Source: Cupriavidus consociatus (lineage in GTDB: Bacteria > Pseudomonadota > Gammaproteobacteria > Burkholderiales > Burkholderiaceae). From it: a DNA stretch of 64,000 nucleotides. Positions 18,240 to 28,404 of this stretch are shown piece after piece. Below the pieces are notes generated by a model that was not told the origin of the DNA, did not search any database, and was given only the letters and a program-made list of their open reading frames with translations. Each line of letters begins with the position of its first letter. The stretch's first letter is position 1. Both the position numbers and the translations under genes were made by a program. The stretch lies in assembly GCF_017814975.1 (NCBI RefSeq), contig NZ_JAGIQA010000030.1:37196-101195 (forward strand). The letters are read 5' to 3'.

Positions 18240-18614
18240 TTATTTCGGTACAGCAGGACCTGCGGGCGCCGAAGCGTCAGCAGCGGCGGCCGGGGCAGCG
18301 GCCGGAGCCGATGCGCCCGCCGTGGCCGGCGCCGAGGCCGGGGCGGCACCCATCACGCCCAGCGATGCAGCGGGCTTGTAGTTGCCCAGCAGCGTCAGCG
18401 CCAGCGTGCACACGAAGAACAGCGTGGCCAGCACCGCAGTGGTACGCGACAGGAAGTTTGCCGAGCCGGTGGCACCGAACAGGCTGCCCGAGGCGCCCGA
18501 ACCGAATGCCGCGCCCACATCGGCGCCCTTGCCATGCTGGATCAGCACCAGGCCAATCACGCCCAGGGCCGACAGCACCTGCAACACCACCAACAAAGTC
18601 TTGAAGATTGCCAT
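18240..18614 (-). CDS. secG: Preprotein translocase subunit SecG
   Basis: 124 residues. Two transmembrane helices (about residues 3-25 and 53-75) flank the conserved segment GLVLIQHGKGADVGAAFGSG, which identifies SecG of the SecYEG channel. The C-terminal 45 residues are an Ala/Pro-rich, low-complexity tail that is longer than in E. coli SecG. It follows tpiA on the same strand and precedes tRNA-Leu. Confidence 0.95.
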   Translation of the reverse strand: MAIFKTLLVVLQVLSALGVIGLVLIQHGKGADVGAAFGSGASGSLFGATGSANFLSRTTAVLATLFFVCTLALTLLGNYKPAASLGVMGAAPASAPATAGASAPAAAPAAAADASAPAGPAVPK

Positions 18615-18696
18615 TTGATTTAAATAAGCGTTACTTGCCTGGTTACTTCCTGATCGAAACGAACGGACCGAACGGTACGATCGGAACGGCCGGCAT

Positions 18697-19434
18697 TCAG
18701 GCGTTGCCGATCGCGAGAAAATCTTCCGACTTCAGCGAGGCGCCGCCAATCAGCCCCCCGTCGATATCGGCCATGGAAAACAGTTCGGCCGCATTGTCCG
18801 GCTTGACGCTGCCGCCGTACAGGATGGCCATGCGCTCGGCCACGCCGGCGTCGCGCGCCGTCACCTTGCTGCGCAGGAAAGCGTGCACGGCTTGCGCCTG
18901 GGCGCTGGTCGCGGTCTTGCCGGTACCGATCGCCCAGACCGGCTCGTAGGCCAGCACCACGCGGCTCAACTGCTCTACCGACAGCGCGTCCAGCACTGCC
19001 TGTAGCTGGCGGCCGACGACGGCCTCGGTCTGATCGGCCTCGCGCTCGGCCAGCGTTTCGCCGACGCAGACCACCGGGACAATACCGAATTCCAGAGCAC
19101 GCAGCGCCTTGGCGGCAACGACCTGGTCGGTTTCGCCATGGTAAGTGCGGCGCTCCGAGTGGCCGACCAGCGCATAAGTGCAACCGAACTCACCCAGCAT
19201 CGAGGCCGCAACCTCGCCGGTGAAAGCACCACGCGCCTCCGCCGACACATCCTGCGCACCCCAGGCCACTTGCGAGCCGTTCAGCACCGCCTGGCATTGT
19301 GCAAGATAGGGGAACGGCGCGCACACCGCCAGCGACGCACGCGCCACGCCGGCCTTGATTCCCTCCAGCAGCGCCGCGTTCGCAGCCAGGCTGCCATGCA
19401 TCTTCCAATTGCCGATGACGAGCTTTTGTCTCAC
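18697..19434 (-). CDS. tpiA: Triosephosphate isomerase
   Basis: 245 residues from a GTG start, MRQKLVIGNWKMHG. The GTG at 19434 is preceded by a strong GGAGGGG eight bases upstream, so I prefer it to the upstream ATG at 19506. The enzyme interconverts dihydroxyacetone phosphate and glyceraldehyde 3-phosphate. Catalytic Lys (GNWKM), His (VGHSERR) and Glu (VLAYEPVWAIGTGK) are present, as are the phosphate-binding loop and the YGGSVKPDNA motif. Confidence 0.97.
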   Translation of the reverse strand: MRQKLVIGNWKMHGSLAANAALLEGIKAGVARASLAVCAPFPYLAQCQAVLNGSQVAWGAQDVSAEARGAFTGEVAASMLGEFGCTYALVGHSERRTYHGETDQVVAAKALRALEFGIVPVVCVGETLAEREADQTEAVVGRQLQAVLDALSVEQLSRVVLAYEPVWAIGTGKTATSAQAQAVHAFLRSKVTARDAGVAERMAILYGGSVKPDNAAELFSMADIDGGLIGGASLKSEDFLAIGNA

Positions 19435-19577
19435 GTGGTGCCCCTCCAAAATCAAACCCGCTATTGTAGCGTGTGCCAGGGGCGGGACGCTACCGCCGCC
19501 CGACAACGGCAGGCGGCGGCACTTTGTTGCGCCGCTTCCGTGCCGGCATCTTCATGCGCCAGCACGGAAGCGCGGCA

Positions 19578-20582
19578 TCACCAGGTGAGCACGATCTTGC
19601 CGATATGCTCGCTCGACTCCATCAGGCGGTGCGCGTCAGCGGCCTGCGCGGCCGGGAAGACCTGGTGGATCACCGGCTTGATCTTGCCCGCCGCCAGCAG
19701 CGGCCAGACCTGCTCGTGCAGCGCCGCGGCGATCTTGCCCTTGAACGAGGCCGGGCGCGGACGCAGCGTCGAGCCGGTCACGGTGATGCGGCGTCGCAGG
19801 ATATCGCCCAGCGGGATCTCGGCCTTGGCGCCGCCCAGCAGCGCGATGATGACGATGCGGCCGTCGTCGGCGATGCACTTCAGCTCGCGCGCCAGGTACG
19901 GGCCGGCAACCATGTCGAGGATCACGTCGACGCCCTTTCCGGCGGTCAGCGCCGCGACCTCGGCAACGAAGTCCTGCGTCTTGTAGTTGATCGCGCGATC
20001 GGCGCCCAGGTCCTCGCAAGCCTTGCACTTTTCATCGGTGCCGGCGGTGACGAACACCTTGAAGCCCAGCGCCTTGGCGATCTGGATCGCGGTGGTGCCA
20101 ATGCCGCTGGAACCGCCCTGGATCAGCAGCGCTTCGTCCTTGCCACGCGGGCCCTGGCCCAGGTAGCCACGGTCGAACACATTGCTCCACACCGTGAAGA
20201 AGGTTTCCGGCAGCGCGGCAGCTTCGATATCGCTGAGGCCGTCAGGCGCCGGCAATACCTGCGCCAGCGGCGCGGTACACAGTTGCGCGTAGCCGCCGCC
20301 CTGCACCAGCGCGCAGACGCGGTCTCCCACCTTGAGGCCGAAGCGGTTGTCGGCATGCGACAGGTCGCCGCCGACCACCACGCCCGCCACTTCCAGGCCA
20401 GGCAGGTCCGACGCACCCGGCGGCACCGGATAGTTGCCGGTGCGCTGGAATACGTCCGGGCGATTCACGCCGGCGGCCGCCACGCGGATCAGCACCTCGC
20501 CCGCGGCGGGCACCGGATCGGGCCGCTCGGTCAGCTGGAGGACTTCAGGGGCGCCGTATTCGCGGATCTCGATGGCTTGCAT
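19578..20582 (-). CDS. NAD(P)H quinone oxidoreductase, PIG3/QOR type
   Basis: 334 residues from MQAIEIREYGAPEVL, with AGGAGC upstream. It belongs to the zinc-independent medium-chain dehydrogenase/reductase superfamily. It has an N-terminal GroES-like domain with NRPDVFQRTGNYPVPPG, the nucleotide-binding Rossmann motif LLIQGGSSGIGTTAIQIAKA (about residue 145) and no structural-zinc cysteines. The substrate is probably a quinone or a reactive enone. It lies downstream of the pnp terminator. Confidence 0.9.
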   Translation of the reverse strand: MQAIEIREYGAPEVLQLTERPDPVPAAGEVLIRVAAAGVNRPDVFQRTGNYPVPPGASDLPGLEVAGVVVGGDLSHADNRFGLKVGDRVCALVQGGGYAQLCTAPLAQVLPAPDGLSDIEAAALPETFFTVWSNVFDRGYLGQGPRGKDEALLIQGGSSGIGTTAIQIAKALGFKVFVTAGTDEKCKACEDLGADRAINYKTQDFVAEVAALTAGKGVDVILDMVAGPYLARELKCIADDGRIVIIALLGGAKAEIPLGDILRRRITVTGSTLRPRPASFKGKIAAALHEQVWPLLAAGKIKPVIHQVFPAAQAADAHRLMESSEHIGKIVLTW

Positions 20583-20646
20583 GCTTCTTTGCTCCTTGTC
20601 TTTGCTCGGTGTGAGCCTTGGCTCGATGGGTTGCCGCAGTGTAAAC

Positions 20647-20679
20647 AAAAAAACGGCCGGGCATCGCCCGGCCGTTTTT
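20647..20679 (-). terminator. Rho-independent terminator of pnp
   Basis: ACGGCCGGGC (20653-20662), loop ATC and GCCCGGCCGT (20666-20675) form a perfect stem flanked by A and T runs. On the minus strand seven Ts follow (20647-20653), as expected for termination after pnp. The T-run on the plus strand also makes it potentially bidirectional. Confidence 0.9.
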
Positions 20680-20727
20680 CCGCGGCGCCGCCTTGCGGCG
20701 GCCCCATTGGGACAGTCACTTGCCCGC

Positions 20728-22902
<2,175 letters not shown>

Positions 22903-23015
22903 GTGCATTCCTTGTCTTGCGTGCACGCCGCAATCGTTGCGCAGCGTGCCACGCCTGCGTTCTCAGCCGCAGGCTAACTGCCGGAGACAGCTGCAGTCGC
23001 AGGGAAGTGCTATGC

Positions 23016-23055
23016 CATTCCAGCGCGGCACTGTTGCCGATGCCGTGCTGGAATG
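23016..23055 (-). promoter_or_regulatory. Long leader hairpin upstream of pnp
   Basis: CATTCCAGC (23016-23024) pairs with GCTGGAATG (23047-23055) and CGGCA (23026-23030) with TGCCG (23041-23045), giving a 15-position stem with one mismatch and a 10-nt loop. No U-run follows. It sits 114 nt before the pnp start, where E. coli pnp carries an RNase III-cleaved hairpin used in PNPase autocontrol. Confidence 0.6.
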
Positions 23056-23117
23056 ACACAAAGCCCTGTTTCCTTGGCCGATCCGGATACTAAACCCAGA
23101 AAAAAGAACAACTTACT

Positions 23118-23171
23118 CCGTTGCGCGCCTTGCCGCAACGGGGTTCCGGCGAATCCAGATCCTCGCCGGAA
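23118..23171 (-). other. Two adjacent inverted repeats between rpsO and pnp
   Basis: CCGTTGCG/CGCAACGG (23118-23125 with 23134-23141) and TTCCGGCGA/TCGCCGGAA (23144-23152 with 23163-23171) are both perfect, with 8- and 10-nt loops. They lie in the 445-bp rpsO-pnp gap. The rest of that gap holds the rpsO terminator and the pnp leader hairpin. I see no other gene in it. Confidence 0.55.
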
Positions 23172-23244
23172 GCAGTGAAGCGAAAATCACTCCAACAACC
23201 TGCAGCATTACCGGCCGGGGGCAGAATCGCCTGGCCAGAAATGC

Positions 23245-23278
23245 AAAATGCCTGCCCCAGCAATGCTGAAGCAGGCAT
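23245..23278 (-). terminator. Terminator after rpsO
   Basis: ATGCCTGC (23248-23255) pairs with GCAGGCAT (23271-23278), with an inner CAGC/GCTG stem. On the minus strand TTTT follows directly. It separates rpsO from pnp, although read-through is likely by analogy with other rpsO-pnp pairs. Confidence 0.75.
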
Positions 23279-23347
23279 CCAGGCCTCACGCGAAACCGTG
23301 CAACCCCAGGAATCGCGCTGCCATCGTACGCAACCTCTTGCGCAAGC

Positions 23348-23617
23348 TTACTTGCGCAGGCCCAGCTTTTCGATCAGGGCGCGGTAGCGGTCGGCGTCGT
23401 TGGACTTGAGGTAGTCCAGCAGGCGGCGGCGGCGGCTCACCATGCGCAGCAGGCCGCGGCGGCTGTGGTGATCCTTCATGTTGGCCTTGAAGTGCGGGGT
23501 CAGTTCGTTGATGCGGGTGGTCAGCAGGGCCACTTGCACTTCGGGGCTGCCGGTGTCGTTGGCGCCACGGGCGAACTGCTTGATGACTTCGGACTTGTTG
23601 ATATCGGCGACTGCCAT
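23348..23617 (-). CDS. rpsO: 30S ribosomal protein S15
   Basis: 89 residues, the usual length. The S15 signature HFKANMKDHHSRRGLLRMVSRRRRLLDYLK is present (shown here in parts: the HHSRRGLL turn and the basic RRRRLLDYL helix). S15 binds 16S rRNA early in 30S assembly and in enterobacteria represses its own mRNA. The ATG is preceded by GAAAGGAAATCATC, a good ribosome-binding site. Confidence 0.98.
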   Translation of the reverse strand: MAVADINKSEVIKQFARGANDTGSPEVQVALLTTRINELTPHFKANMKDHHSRRGLLRMVSRRRRLLDYLKSNDADRYRALIEKLGLRK

Positions 23618-23793
23618 GATGATTTCCTTTCACTTGCGACCGCCACAGCGCGGGATGCGCCGCATGCGTCGTGTCACGGATTTGCCGCCATCCGGCCAGC
23701 GGCCAGGCGACGACAGCCGCGCATTATAGCCGAAAAGGCGCGCGAGGAGAATCGGAGCCCCCGCGCGGCCTTCCGGCGCCCAGGGGCGCTCCA

Positions 23794-25071
23794 TCAAGGA
23801 CGCTCCATCCGGCACGTGGTCGGCAGCGTGGTCTGCGCCGCCTTCAGCTTGCGCACGGTGCGGAAGCCGTAGCCCGAGCCCTCGTTGTCGAACCGCACCG
23901 AACCGCCCTGCTTGTCCATCACGGACACATAGAGCGGTTGCAGTACCTGGTGGTCCTCCGCGCGGATGGTGGCTTCATGGAAGTCGTTGACGTAGCGCAT
24001 GTTCTCGAGAGCCCGCGCCACCCTGACCGGGTCGGTGGTGCCCGCCTTCTCGATGGCGCGTGCCAGCATTTCCACCATCATCTGCATGCGCAGATGCACA
24101 TAGTCGTCCTTCGGCTCGGGATAACGTGCGCGGAACTGCTGGTAAAACGCATCCGAGGCAGCGCCGCCCACGTTCGGGTGCCACTCGGCCACCGCCAGCA
24201 CGCGGCCGACGCCGGCATCGCCCATCGCCGCGGGGGCGCCCAGGCCGTTGCCGTAGAAGGTGTAGAACTTGGCCTGCAGCCCGCCTTCGCGCGCTGCCTT
24301 GACCATCAGGGTCAGGTCGTTGCCCCAGTTGCCGGTGATGACCGCGTCCGCGCCGCTCGCCTTGATCTTGGCGATATAGGGGGCAAAATCCTTGATCTTG
24401 CCGATCGGATGGAATTCGTCGCCGACGATCTGGATGTCCGGGCGACGTGCGGCCAGCATCTCGCGCGCCGAGCGGGCCACCTGATGGCCGAAGCTGTAGT
24501 CCTGGTCGATCAGGTAGACCTTGCGCACGGACTGGTCCTGCCGGATCACCTCGGTCAGCGCCTGCATGCGCATGTCGGCGCTGGCGTCGAAACGGAAATG
24601 CCAGAAGCTGCAGTTCTCGTTCGTCAGGCTGGGATCGACCGCCGAATAGTTCAGGAACAGCACGCGCGCATCGGGCTGGCGCGCATTGTGGCGATTGATG
24701 GCAGACACCAGTGCCCCGGCCACGGCCGAACTGTTGCCCTGCAGGACGAAGGGAATGCGCCGGTCGGTCAGGGCGCGGAACTGGATCAGGCTCTCGTCGA
24801 CATTGCCCTTGCTGTCGAACGTCACCAGCTCGAAGGGCCGCGCGCCCTCCGCGGTCTTGACGCCGCCGCGGGCATTGACGCGCTCGATTGCCAGGCGCAG
24901 GTTGCGCGCCACCGCTTCACCCGCATTGGCGAACGGACCCGAAAGACCGTCGATCATTCCCAGCCGGATCGGCTCCTGAGCGGACACGCCAGTCGGCGCA
25001 ACCACTGCCACTGCCCCTGCCAACAACAACAAGCCCCCTAGCCAACCTCGCAACCGCGCCACACCCTGCAT
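23794..25071 (-). CDS. Periplasmic substrate-binding protein, branched-chain amino acid ABC type
   Basis: 425 residues from MQGVARLRGWLGG, with GGGAGAG upstream. The longer frame to 25215 lacks support. A signal peptide (about residues 1-30, ending TGVSAQ) is followed by PIRLGMIDGLSGPFANAGE, the hallmark of the LivJ/LivK-type Peripla_BP_6 family. The ligand cannot be told. No permease or ATPase gene is adjacent, so it is an orphan binding protein. The family includes receptors for aromatic acids, amides and urea as well as amino acids. Confidence 0.88.
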   Translation of the reverse strand: MQGVARLRGWLGGLLLLAGAVAVVAPTGVSAQEPIRLGMIDGLSGPFANAGEAVARNLRLAIERVNARGGVKTAEGARPFELVTFDSKGNVDESLIQFRALTDRRIPFVLQGNSSAVAGALVSAINRHNARQPDARVLFLNYSAVDPSLTNENCSFWHFRFDASADMRMQALTEVIRQDQSVRKVYLIDQDYSFGHQVARSAREMLAARRPDIQIVGDEFHPIGKIKDFAPYIAKIKASGADAVITGNWGNDLTLMVKAAREGGLQAKFYTFYGNGLGAPAAMGDAGVGRVLAVAEWHPNVGGAASDAFYQQFRARYPEPKDDYVHLRMQMMVEMLARAIEKAGTTDPVRVARALENMRYVNDFHEATIRAEDHQVLQPLYVSVMDKQGGSVRFDNEGSGYGFRTVRKLKAAQTTLPTTCRMERP

Positions 25072-25270
25072 AGTCTCTCCCGGAAAGCGGTGGATGGTAC
25101 GGCAGCACGCAGGTAGGGCGCAAATGACGGCCGCTTGCGGTGCGCCTGGCGGGCTTGGGGGCGGATCCCGGCATATTGGGCGAAGTAGCAGCAGAAAGCA
25201 GCGCCAAGGCCACACATGGCAGGCGCGAGACTACACTCTGGATATCACCAAAGCATTGACCGAGGCCGTC

Positions 25271-25804
25271 ATGAACCCTGCAATCGGCGGCGGTGCCCGC
25301 CGGCTCACCCTGGCGCTTGCCGCAGCCATGCTCTGTGCCTGCACCACGCTGATGCCGGTCCAGGAAGGCACCAAGCTGGTCGGCCAACCCAAGGCTGTGG
25401 TCCAGGCGAGGTTCGGGCCGCCCACGGACATCTACAACTTGCCCGACGGCACCTCGCGCTGGATCTATTCCCAGCAGCCGATGGGCCAGTACGCCTATGG
25501 CGCCGAATTCGACCGCAACGGCAACCTCACAAGCTTCCGCAACATGCTGTCGACGCTGGAGCTGTACAAGGCGCAGGTCGGCACCTGGACCCGGGAGGAC
25601 GTCGCCGAGCATTTCGGCGTGACTCGGCTGCCGGTCGAGTATTTTCCGCGGATGCGCAATGAGGTCTGGTCCTACCGCTTCCGCCATGAAGACGTATGGC
25701 CGTCGCTGTTCCACTTCTATTTCGACGATGCCGGCGTGCTGCGCCGGACCCAGATCACGCCCGACCCGCTCTACGACCCCGATGAAAGATTCCGCCGATG
25801 GTAG
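25271..25804 (+). CDS. Putative lipoprotein with two SmpA/BamE-like modules
   Basis: 177 residues from MNPAIGGGARR. The frame is open from 25094, but the signal peptide begins here. Hydrophobic residues 12-23 end in LCAC, a lipobox with Cys24 as the likely lipidated residue. The mature part shows two similar segments. The first is VGQPKAVVQARFGPP...W.YSQQP (about 35-90). The second is TREDVAEHFGVTRLP...VWSYRF (about 100-160). Both have the G-x-V-x-x-FG-x-P and W-x-Y pattern of SmpA/OmlA (BamE) folds. Function is unknown. It lies alone on the plus strand. Confidence 0.75.
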   Translation: MNPAIGGGARRLTLALAAAMLCACTTLMPVQEGTKLVGQPKAVVQARFGPPTDIYNLPDGTSRWIYSQQPMGQYAYGAEFDRNGNLTSFRNMLSTLELYKAQVGTWTREDVAEHFGVTRLPVEYFPRMRNEVWSYRFRHEDVWPSLFHFYFDDAGVLRRTQITPDPLYDPDERFRRW

Positions 25805-25813
25805 GCGCACATG

Positions 25814-25851
25814 AAAAAGCCCGCCATCCCCGGATCGGGAATGGCGGGCTT
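25814..25851 (-). terminator. Terminator between leuA and the lipoprotein gene
   Basis: AAGCCCGCCAT (25817-25827) pairs perfectly with ATGGCGGGCTT (25841-25851) around a CCC/GGG inner stem. Read on the minus strand it ends in TTTTT, fitting termination of leuA. It also lies just after the convergent lipoprotein gene. Confidence 0.88.
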
Positions 25852-25905
25852 GGTCCGTACGCTCAGGCCGGGTAAGCCGTCCGCCGTCTAACGCAGAAGC
25901 CTTGG

Positions 25906-27447
25906 TCAGATCTGCGGATTGATCTTCTGCACGGCCTTGTCGTGCAGCTTGTTCAATGCGGCCAGGTAAGCCTTGGCCGATGCGGCGACGATATCCGGGT
26001 CGGTGCCCACGCCGTTGACGATGCGGCCGGCCTTGGACAGGCGCACGGTCACTTCGCCCTGGGCCTCGGTGCCGCCGGTGATCGCGTTCACCGAATACAG
26101 CACCATCTCGGCACCGCTGGACACGCGCGACTCGATCGCATGCAGCGTGGCATCGACCGGGCCGTTGCCCTCGCCTTCGCCGCTCTGCTCCTTGCCGTCC
26201 ATGCTGAACACCACGCGCGCATGCGGGCGCTCGCCGGTCTCGGAACGCTGCGACAGCGAGATGAAGCGGAAGTGCTCGTTCGCGTCATGCTGGGCCTCGT
26301 TCGAGACGATCGCCATGATGTCTTCGTCGAAGATCTCGGCCTTCTGGTCAGCCAGTTCCTTGAAGCGGGTGAAGGCGGCGTTGACTTCGCTCTCGCTGTC
26401 GAGTTCGATGCCGAGTTCCTGCAGGCGCTGCTTGAAGGCATTGCGGCCCGACAGCTTGCCCAGCACGATCTTGTTGGCAGTCCAGCCCACGTCCTCCGCG
26501 CGCATGATCTCGTAGGTGTCGCGCGCCTTGAGCACGCCATCCTGGTGGATGCCCGAGGCATGCGCAAAGGCGTTGGCGCCGACCACAGCCTTGTTCGGCT
26601 GCACCACGAAACCGGTGATCTGCGATACCAGCTTGGAGGCCGGCACGATCTGCGTGGTGTCCACGCCGACGTCCATGTTGAAGTAGTCGCGGCGGGTCTT
26701 CACCGCCATCACCACCTCCTCCAGGCTGGTGTTGCCAGCGCGTTCGCCCAGGCCGTTGATGGTGCACTCGACCTGGCGCGCGCCGCCCAGCTTGACCGCG
26801 GCCAGCGAGTTGGCCACGGCCATGCCGAGGTCGTTATGGCAGTGCACCGACCAGATCGCCTTGTCCGAATTGGGGATGCGCTCGCGCACCGAGCGGATCA
26901 GCTCCGCATAGCCTTCCGGCACGGCATAGCCGACGGTGTCCGGGAGGTTGATGGTGGTCGCGCCCTCTGCGATCACGCCTTCGAGCACGCGGCACAAGAA
27001 GTCCATGTCCGAGCGGCTGCCGTCTTCGGGCGAGAACTCGATATCGTCGGTGAACTGGCGCGCAAAGCGCACTGCCAGGCGGGCCTGCTCATACACCTGG
27101 TCCGGCGTCATGCGCAGCTTCTTCTCCATGTGCAGCGCGGAAGTGGCGATGAAGGTGTGGATGCGGAACGAGTTGGCGGGCTTGAGCGCCTCGGCCGCGC
27201 GGGCGATGTCCTTGTCGTTGGCGCGGGCCAGCGAGCAGATGGTCGAGTCCTTGACCACCTGCGCGATCGAGCGGATGGCTTCGAAGTCGCCATTGGAGCT
27301 GGCCGCAAAGCCGGCCTCGATCACATCGACCCTCAGGCGTTCCAGCTGGCGCGCGATGCGGATCTTTTCCTCGCGGGTCATGGAAGCGCCGGGCGACTGC
27401 TCGCCGTCACGCAAGGTGGTGTCGAAAATGATGAGTTTGTCAGACAT
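25906..27447 (-). CDS. leuA: 2-isopropylmalate synthase
   Basis: 513 residues from MSDKLIIFDTTLRDGEQSPG. AGGAGCTCC lies 10 nt upstream, and the longer frame to 27543 runs into the leader terminator. It condenses acetyl-CoA and 2-oxoisovalerate, the first committed step of leucine synthesis. The TIM-barrel metal motif HCHNDLGMAVAN is present. The C-terminal third is the leucine-binding allosteric domain (SGAEMVLYSVNAITGGTEAQ). It stands alone, with leuBCD elsewhere, and is preceded by a leucine-rich leader peptide and terminator. Confidence 0.97.
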   Translation of the reverse strand: MSDKLIIFDTTLRDGEQSPGASMTREEKIRIARQLERLRVDVIEAGFAASSNGDFEAIRSIAQVVKDSTICSLARANDKDIARAAEALKPANSFRIHTFIATSALHMEKKLRMTPDQVYEQARLAVRFARQFTDDIEFSPEDGSRSDMDFLCRVLEGVIAEGATTINLPDTVGYAVPEGYAELIRSVRERIPNSDKAIWSVHCHNDLGMAVANSLAAVKLGGARQVECTINGLGERAGNTSLEEVVMAVKTRRDYFNMDVGVDTTQIVPASKLVSQITGFVVQPNKAVVGANAFAHASGIHQDGVLKARDTYEIMRAEDVGWTANKIVLGKLSGRNAFKQRLQELGIELDSESEVNAAFTRFKELADQKAEIFDEDIMAIVSNEAQHDANEHFRFISLSQRSETGERPHARVVFSMDGKEQSGEGEGNGPVDATLHAIESRVSSGAEMVLYSVNAITGGTEAQGEVTVRLSKAGRIVNGVGTDPDIVAASAKAYLAALNKLHDKAVQKINPQI

Positions 27448-27543
27448 TTTGTGGAGCTCCTGAGTAGCTTCTGCTGTGCTGTCCCCGGCATGCTGTGTCC
27501 GGGGCTTACCGCCTGTTCCGCGCTCCACGGCTGTGGAATGCAA

Positions 27544-27577
27544 AACGCCCCGGCGTGCACGAGCAGGCCGGGGCGTT
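27544..27577 (-). terminator. Attenuator-type terminator upstream of leuA
   Basis: AACGCCCCGGC (27544-27554) pairs perfectly with GCCGGGGCGTT (27567-27577) around a 12-nt loop. On the minus strand it is followed by TTTT. It lies 40 nt after the leader peptide stop and 97 nt before leuA, so it would stop transcription before leuA. Its 5' arm can also pair with 27630-27639 inside the leader peptide gene. Confidence 0.8.
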
Positions 27578-27617
27578 GGTGTTCCTTACGGATTCCGCGC
27601 TAAGGGTAGCGTTATCC

Positions 27618-27698
27618 TCAGCGCGCGCGCGTCCCGACCTGATGGCCTAGTAGGCCACCTAGGGTGGTGCGGGCGAGTAGGACTTGGCGCGAAATCAT
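27618..27698 (-). CDS. leuL: Leucine leader peptide of leuA attenuator
   Basis: A 26-residue ORF, MISRQVLLARTTLGGLLGHQ and then VGTRAR, ends with TGA at 27618. Five of its residues are Leu. Four of those are encoded by CTA, a codon almost absent from the GC-rich neighbours, and the two pairs sit in tandem. The ORF starts only 7 nt after a predicted -10 box, so its mRNA would be leaderless or nearly so. It is followed by antiterminator and terminator sequences. The arrangement is that of a translation-controlled attenuator. Confidence 0.8.
   Translation of the reverse strand: MISRQVLLARTTLGGLLGHQVGTRAR
27630..27639 (-). promoter_or_regulatory. Predicted antiterminator arm in leuL
   Basis: GGTCGGGACG on the minus strand can pair with CGCCCCGGCC (27566-27575), the 5' arm of the leuA terminator: 9 of 10 positions including one G-U. 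A ribosome at the leuL stop would cover this arm. One stalled at early Leu codons would leave it free. Confidence 0.55.
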
Positions 27699-27705
27699 GG
27701 AAGCG

Positions 27706-27734
27706 ACTATAGCCGGTTTGGCGCGCACGTGCAA
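27706..27734 (-). promoter_or_regulatory. leuL-leuA promoter
   Basis: TTGCAC (27729-27734) and TATAGT (27706-27711) are separated by exactly 17 nt on the minus strand, a near-consensus sigma70 promoter. Transcription should start at about 27698-27699, on or next to the leuL ATG. Confidence 0.8.
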
Positions 27735-27775
27735 TACAGGGTTTTGCCGCACGCGCCCGCGGATCTGTGCGTGCC

Positions 27776-28279
27776 TCAACCCTTGGGCGGGATGCGCAGC
27801 TTCTGGCCGGGGTAGATCTTGTCCGGATGCGACAGCATCGGCTTGTTGGCCTCGAAGATCTTGTTGTACTCGGCGCCGTTGCCGTAGGCGGCCTGCGCGA
27901 TCGCCCACAGCGTATCGCCCTTGACCACGGTATGCCATTGCGACTCGGCCGATTCGACATTGACCGACATCTTGTCCTCGACCTTGTCCACGCCTTCGAC
28001 GTTGCCGGCGCACAGGATGATCTTCTCGCGCGTGGCCTGGTCCGGCGCCACGCCGAACACCGTCACCAGACCCTGCGAGCCATCCACCTGCACCATCAGT
28101 CCGGTGGCATCGAGCCCCATCTTCTTGATGTACGCCTCGATCGCATCGCCGGCGGCACGGTTGGCGGCATCGACCTTCTCGGCCGATGCATCCGCCGCCG
28201 CGGCCTGCTGCGCCGCCTTGGCCTCGCCGGTGCCGAACAGCTTTTCCCCCGCTTCCTTGATGAAGTCGAACATGCCCAT
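27776..28279 (-). CDS. BON and LysM domain protein
   Basis: 167 residues from MGMFDFIKEAGEKLFG, with AGGAGG six bases upstream. A helical N-terminus is followed by a BON domain (about 35-90) and a LysM domain at the C-terminus (WHTVVKGDTLWAIAQAAYG ... YPGQKLRIPPKG, about 115-165). There is no signal peptide, like E. coli YgaU/Kbp, a potassium-binding protein of the same architecture. The similarity suggests, but does not prove, a role in potassium or osmotic response. Confidence 0.88.
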   Translation of the reverse strand: MGMFDFIKEAGEKLFGTGEAKAAQQAAAADASAEKVDAANRAAGDAIEAYIKKMGLDATGLMVQVDGSQGLVTVFGVAPDQATREKIILCAGNVEGVDKVEDKMSVNVESAESQWHTVVKGDTLWAIAQAAYGNGAEYNKIFEANKPMLSHPDKIYPGQKLRIPPKG

Positions 28280-28368
28280 GACATCCTCCTGACGGTAAGT
28301 GGAAAACACTGCAGAGTGCCACGGCCGGTGGCCGCGGCGTGAAAACAATTGTGAAAGCGGAAAAGCAC

Positions 28369-28390
28369 GAAGGGCGCCGTAGCGCCCTTC
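28369..28390 (-). terminator. Terminator after pssA
   Basis: GAAGGGCGC (28369-28377), loop CGTA and GCGCCCTTC (28382-28390) form a perfect 9-bp stem. On the minus strand GTGCTTTT follows, a weak U-tract. It separates pssA from the BON/LysM gene. Confidence 0.65.
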
Positions 28391-28404
28391 CCTGCCTGCA
28401 ACAA

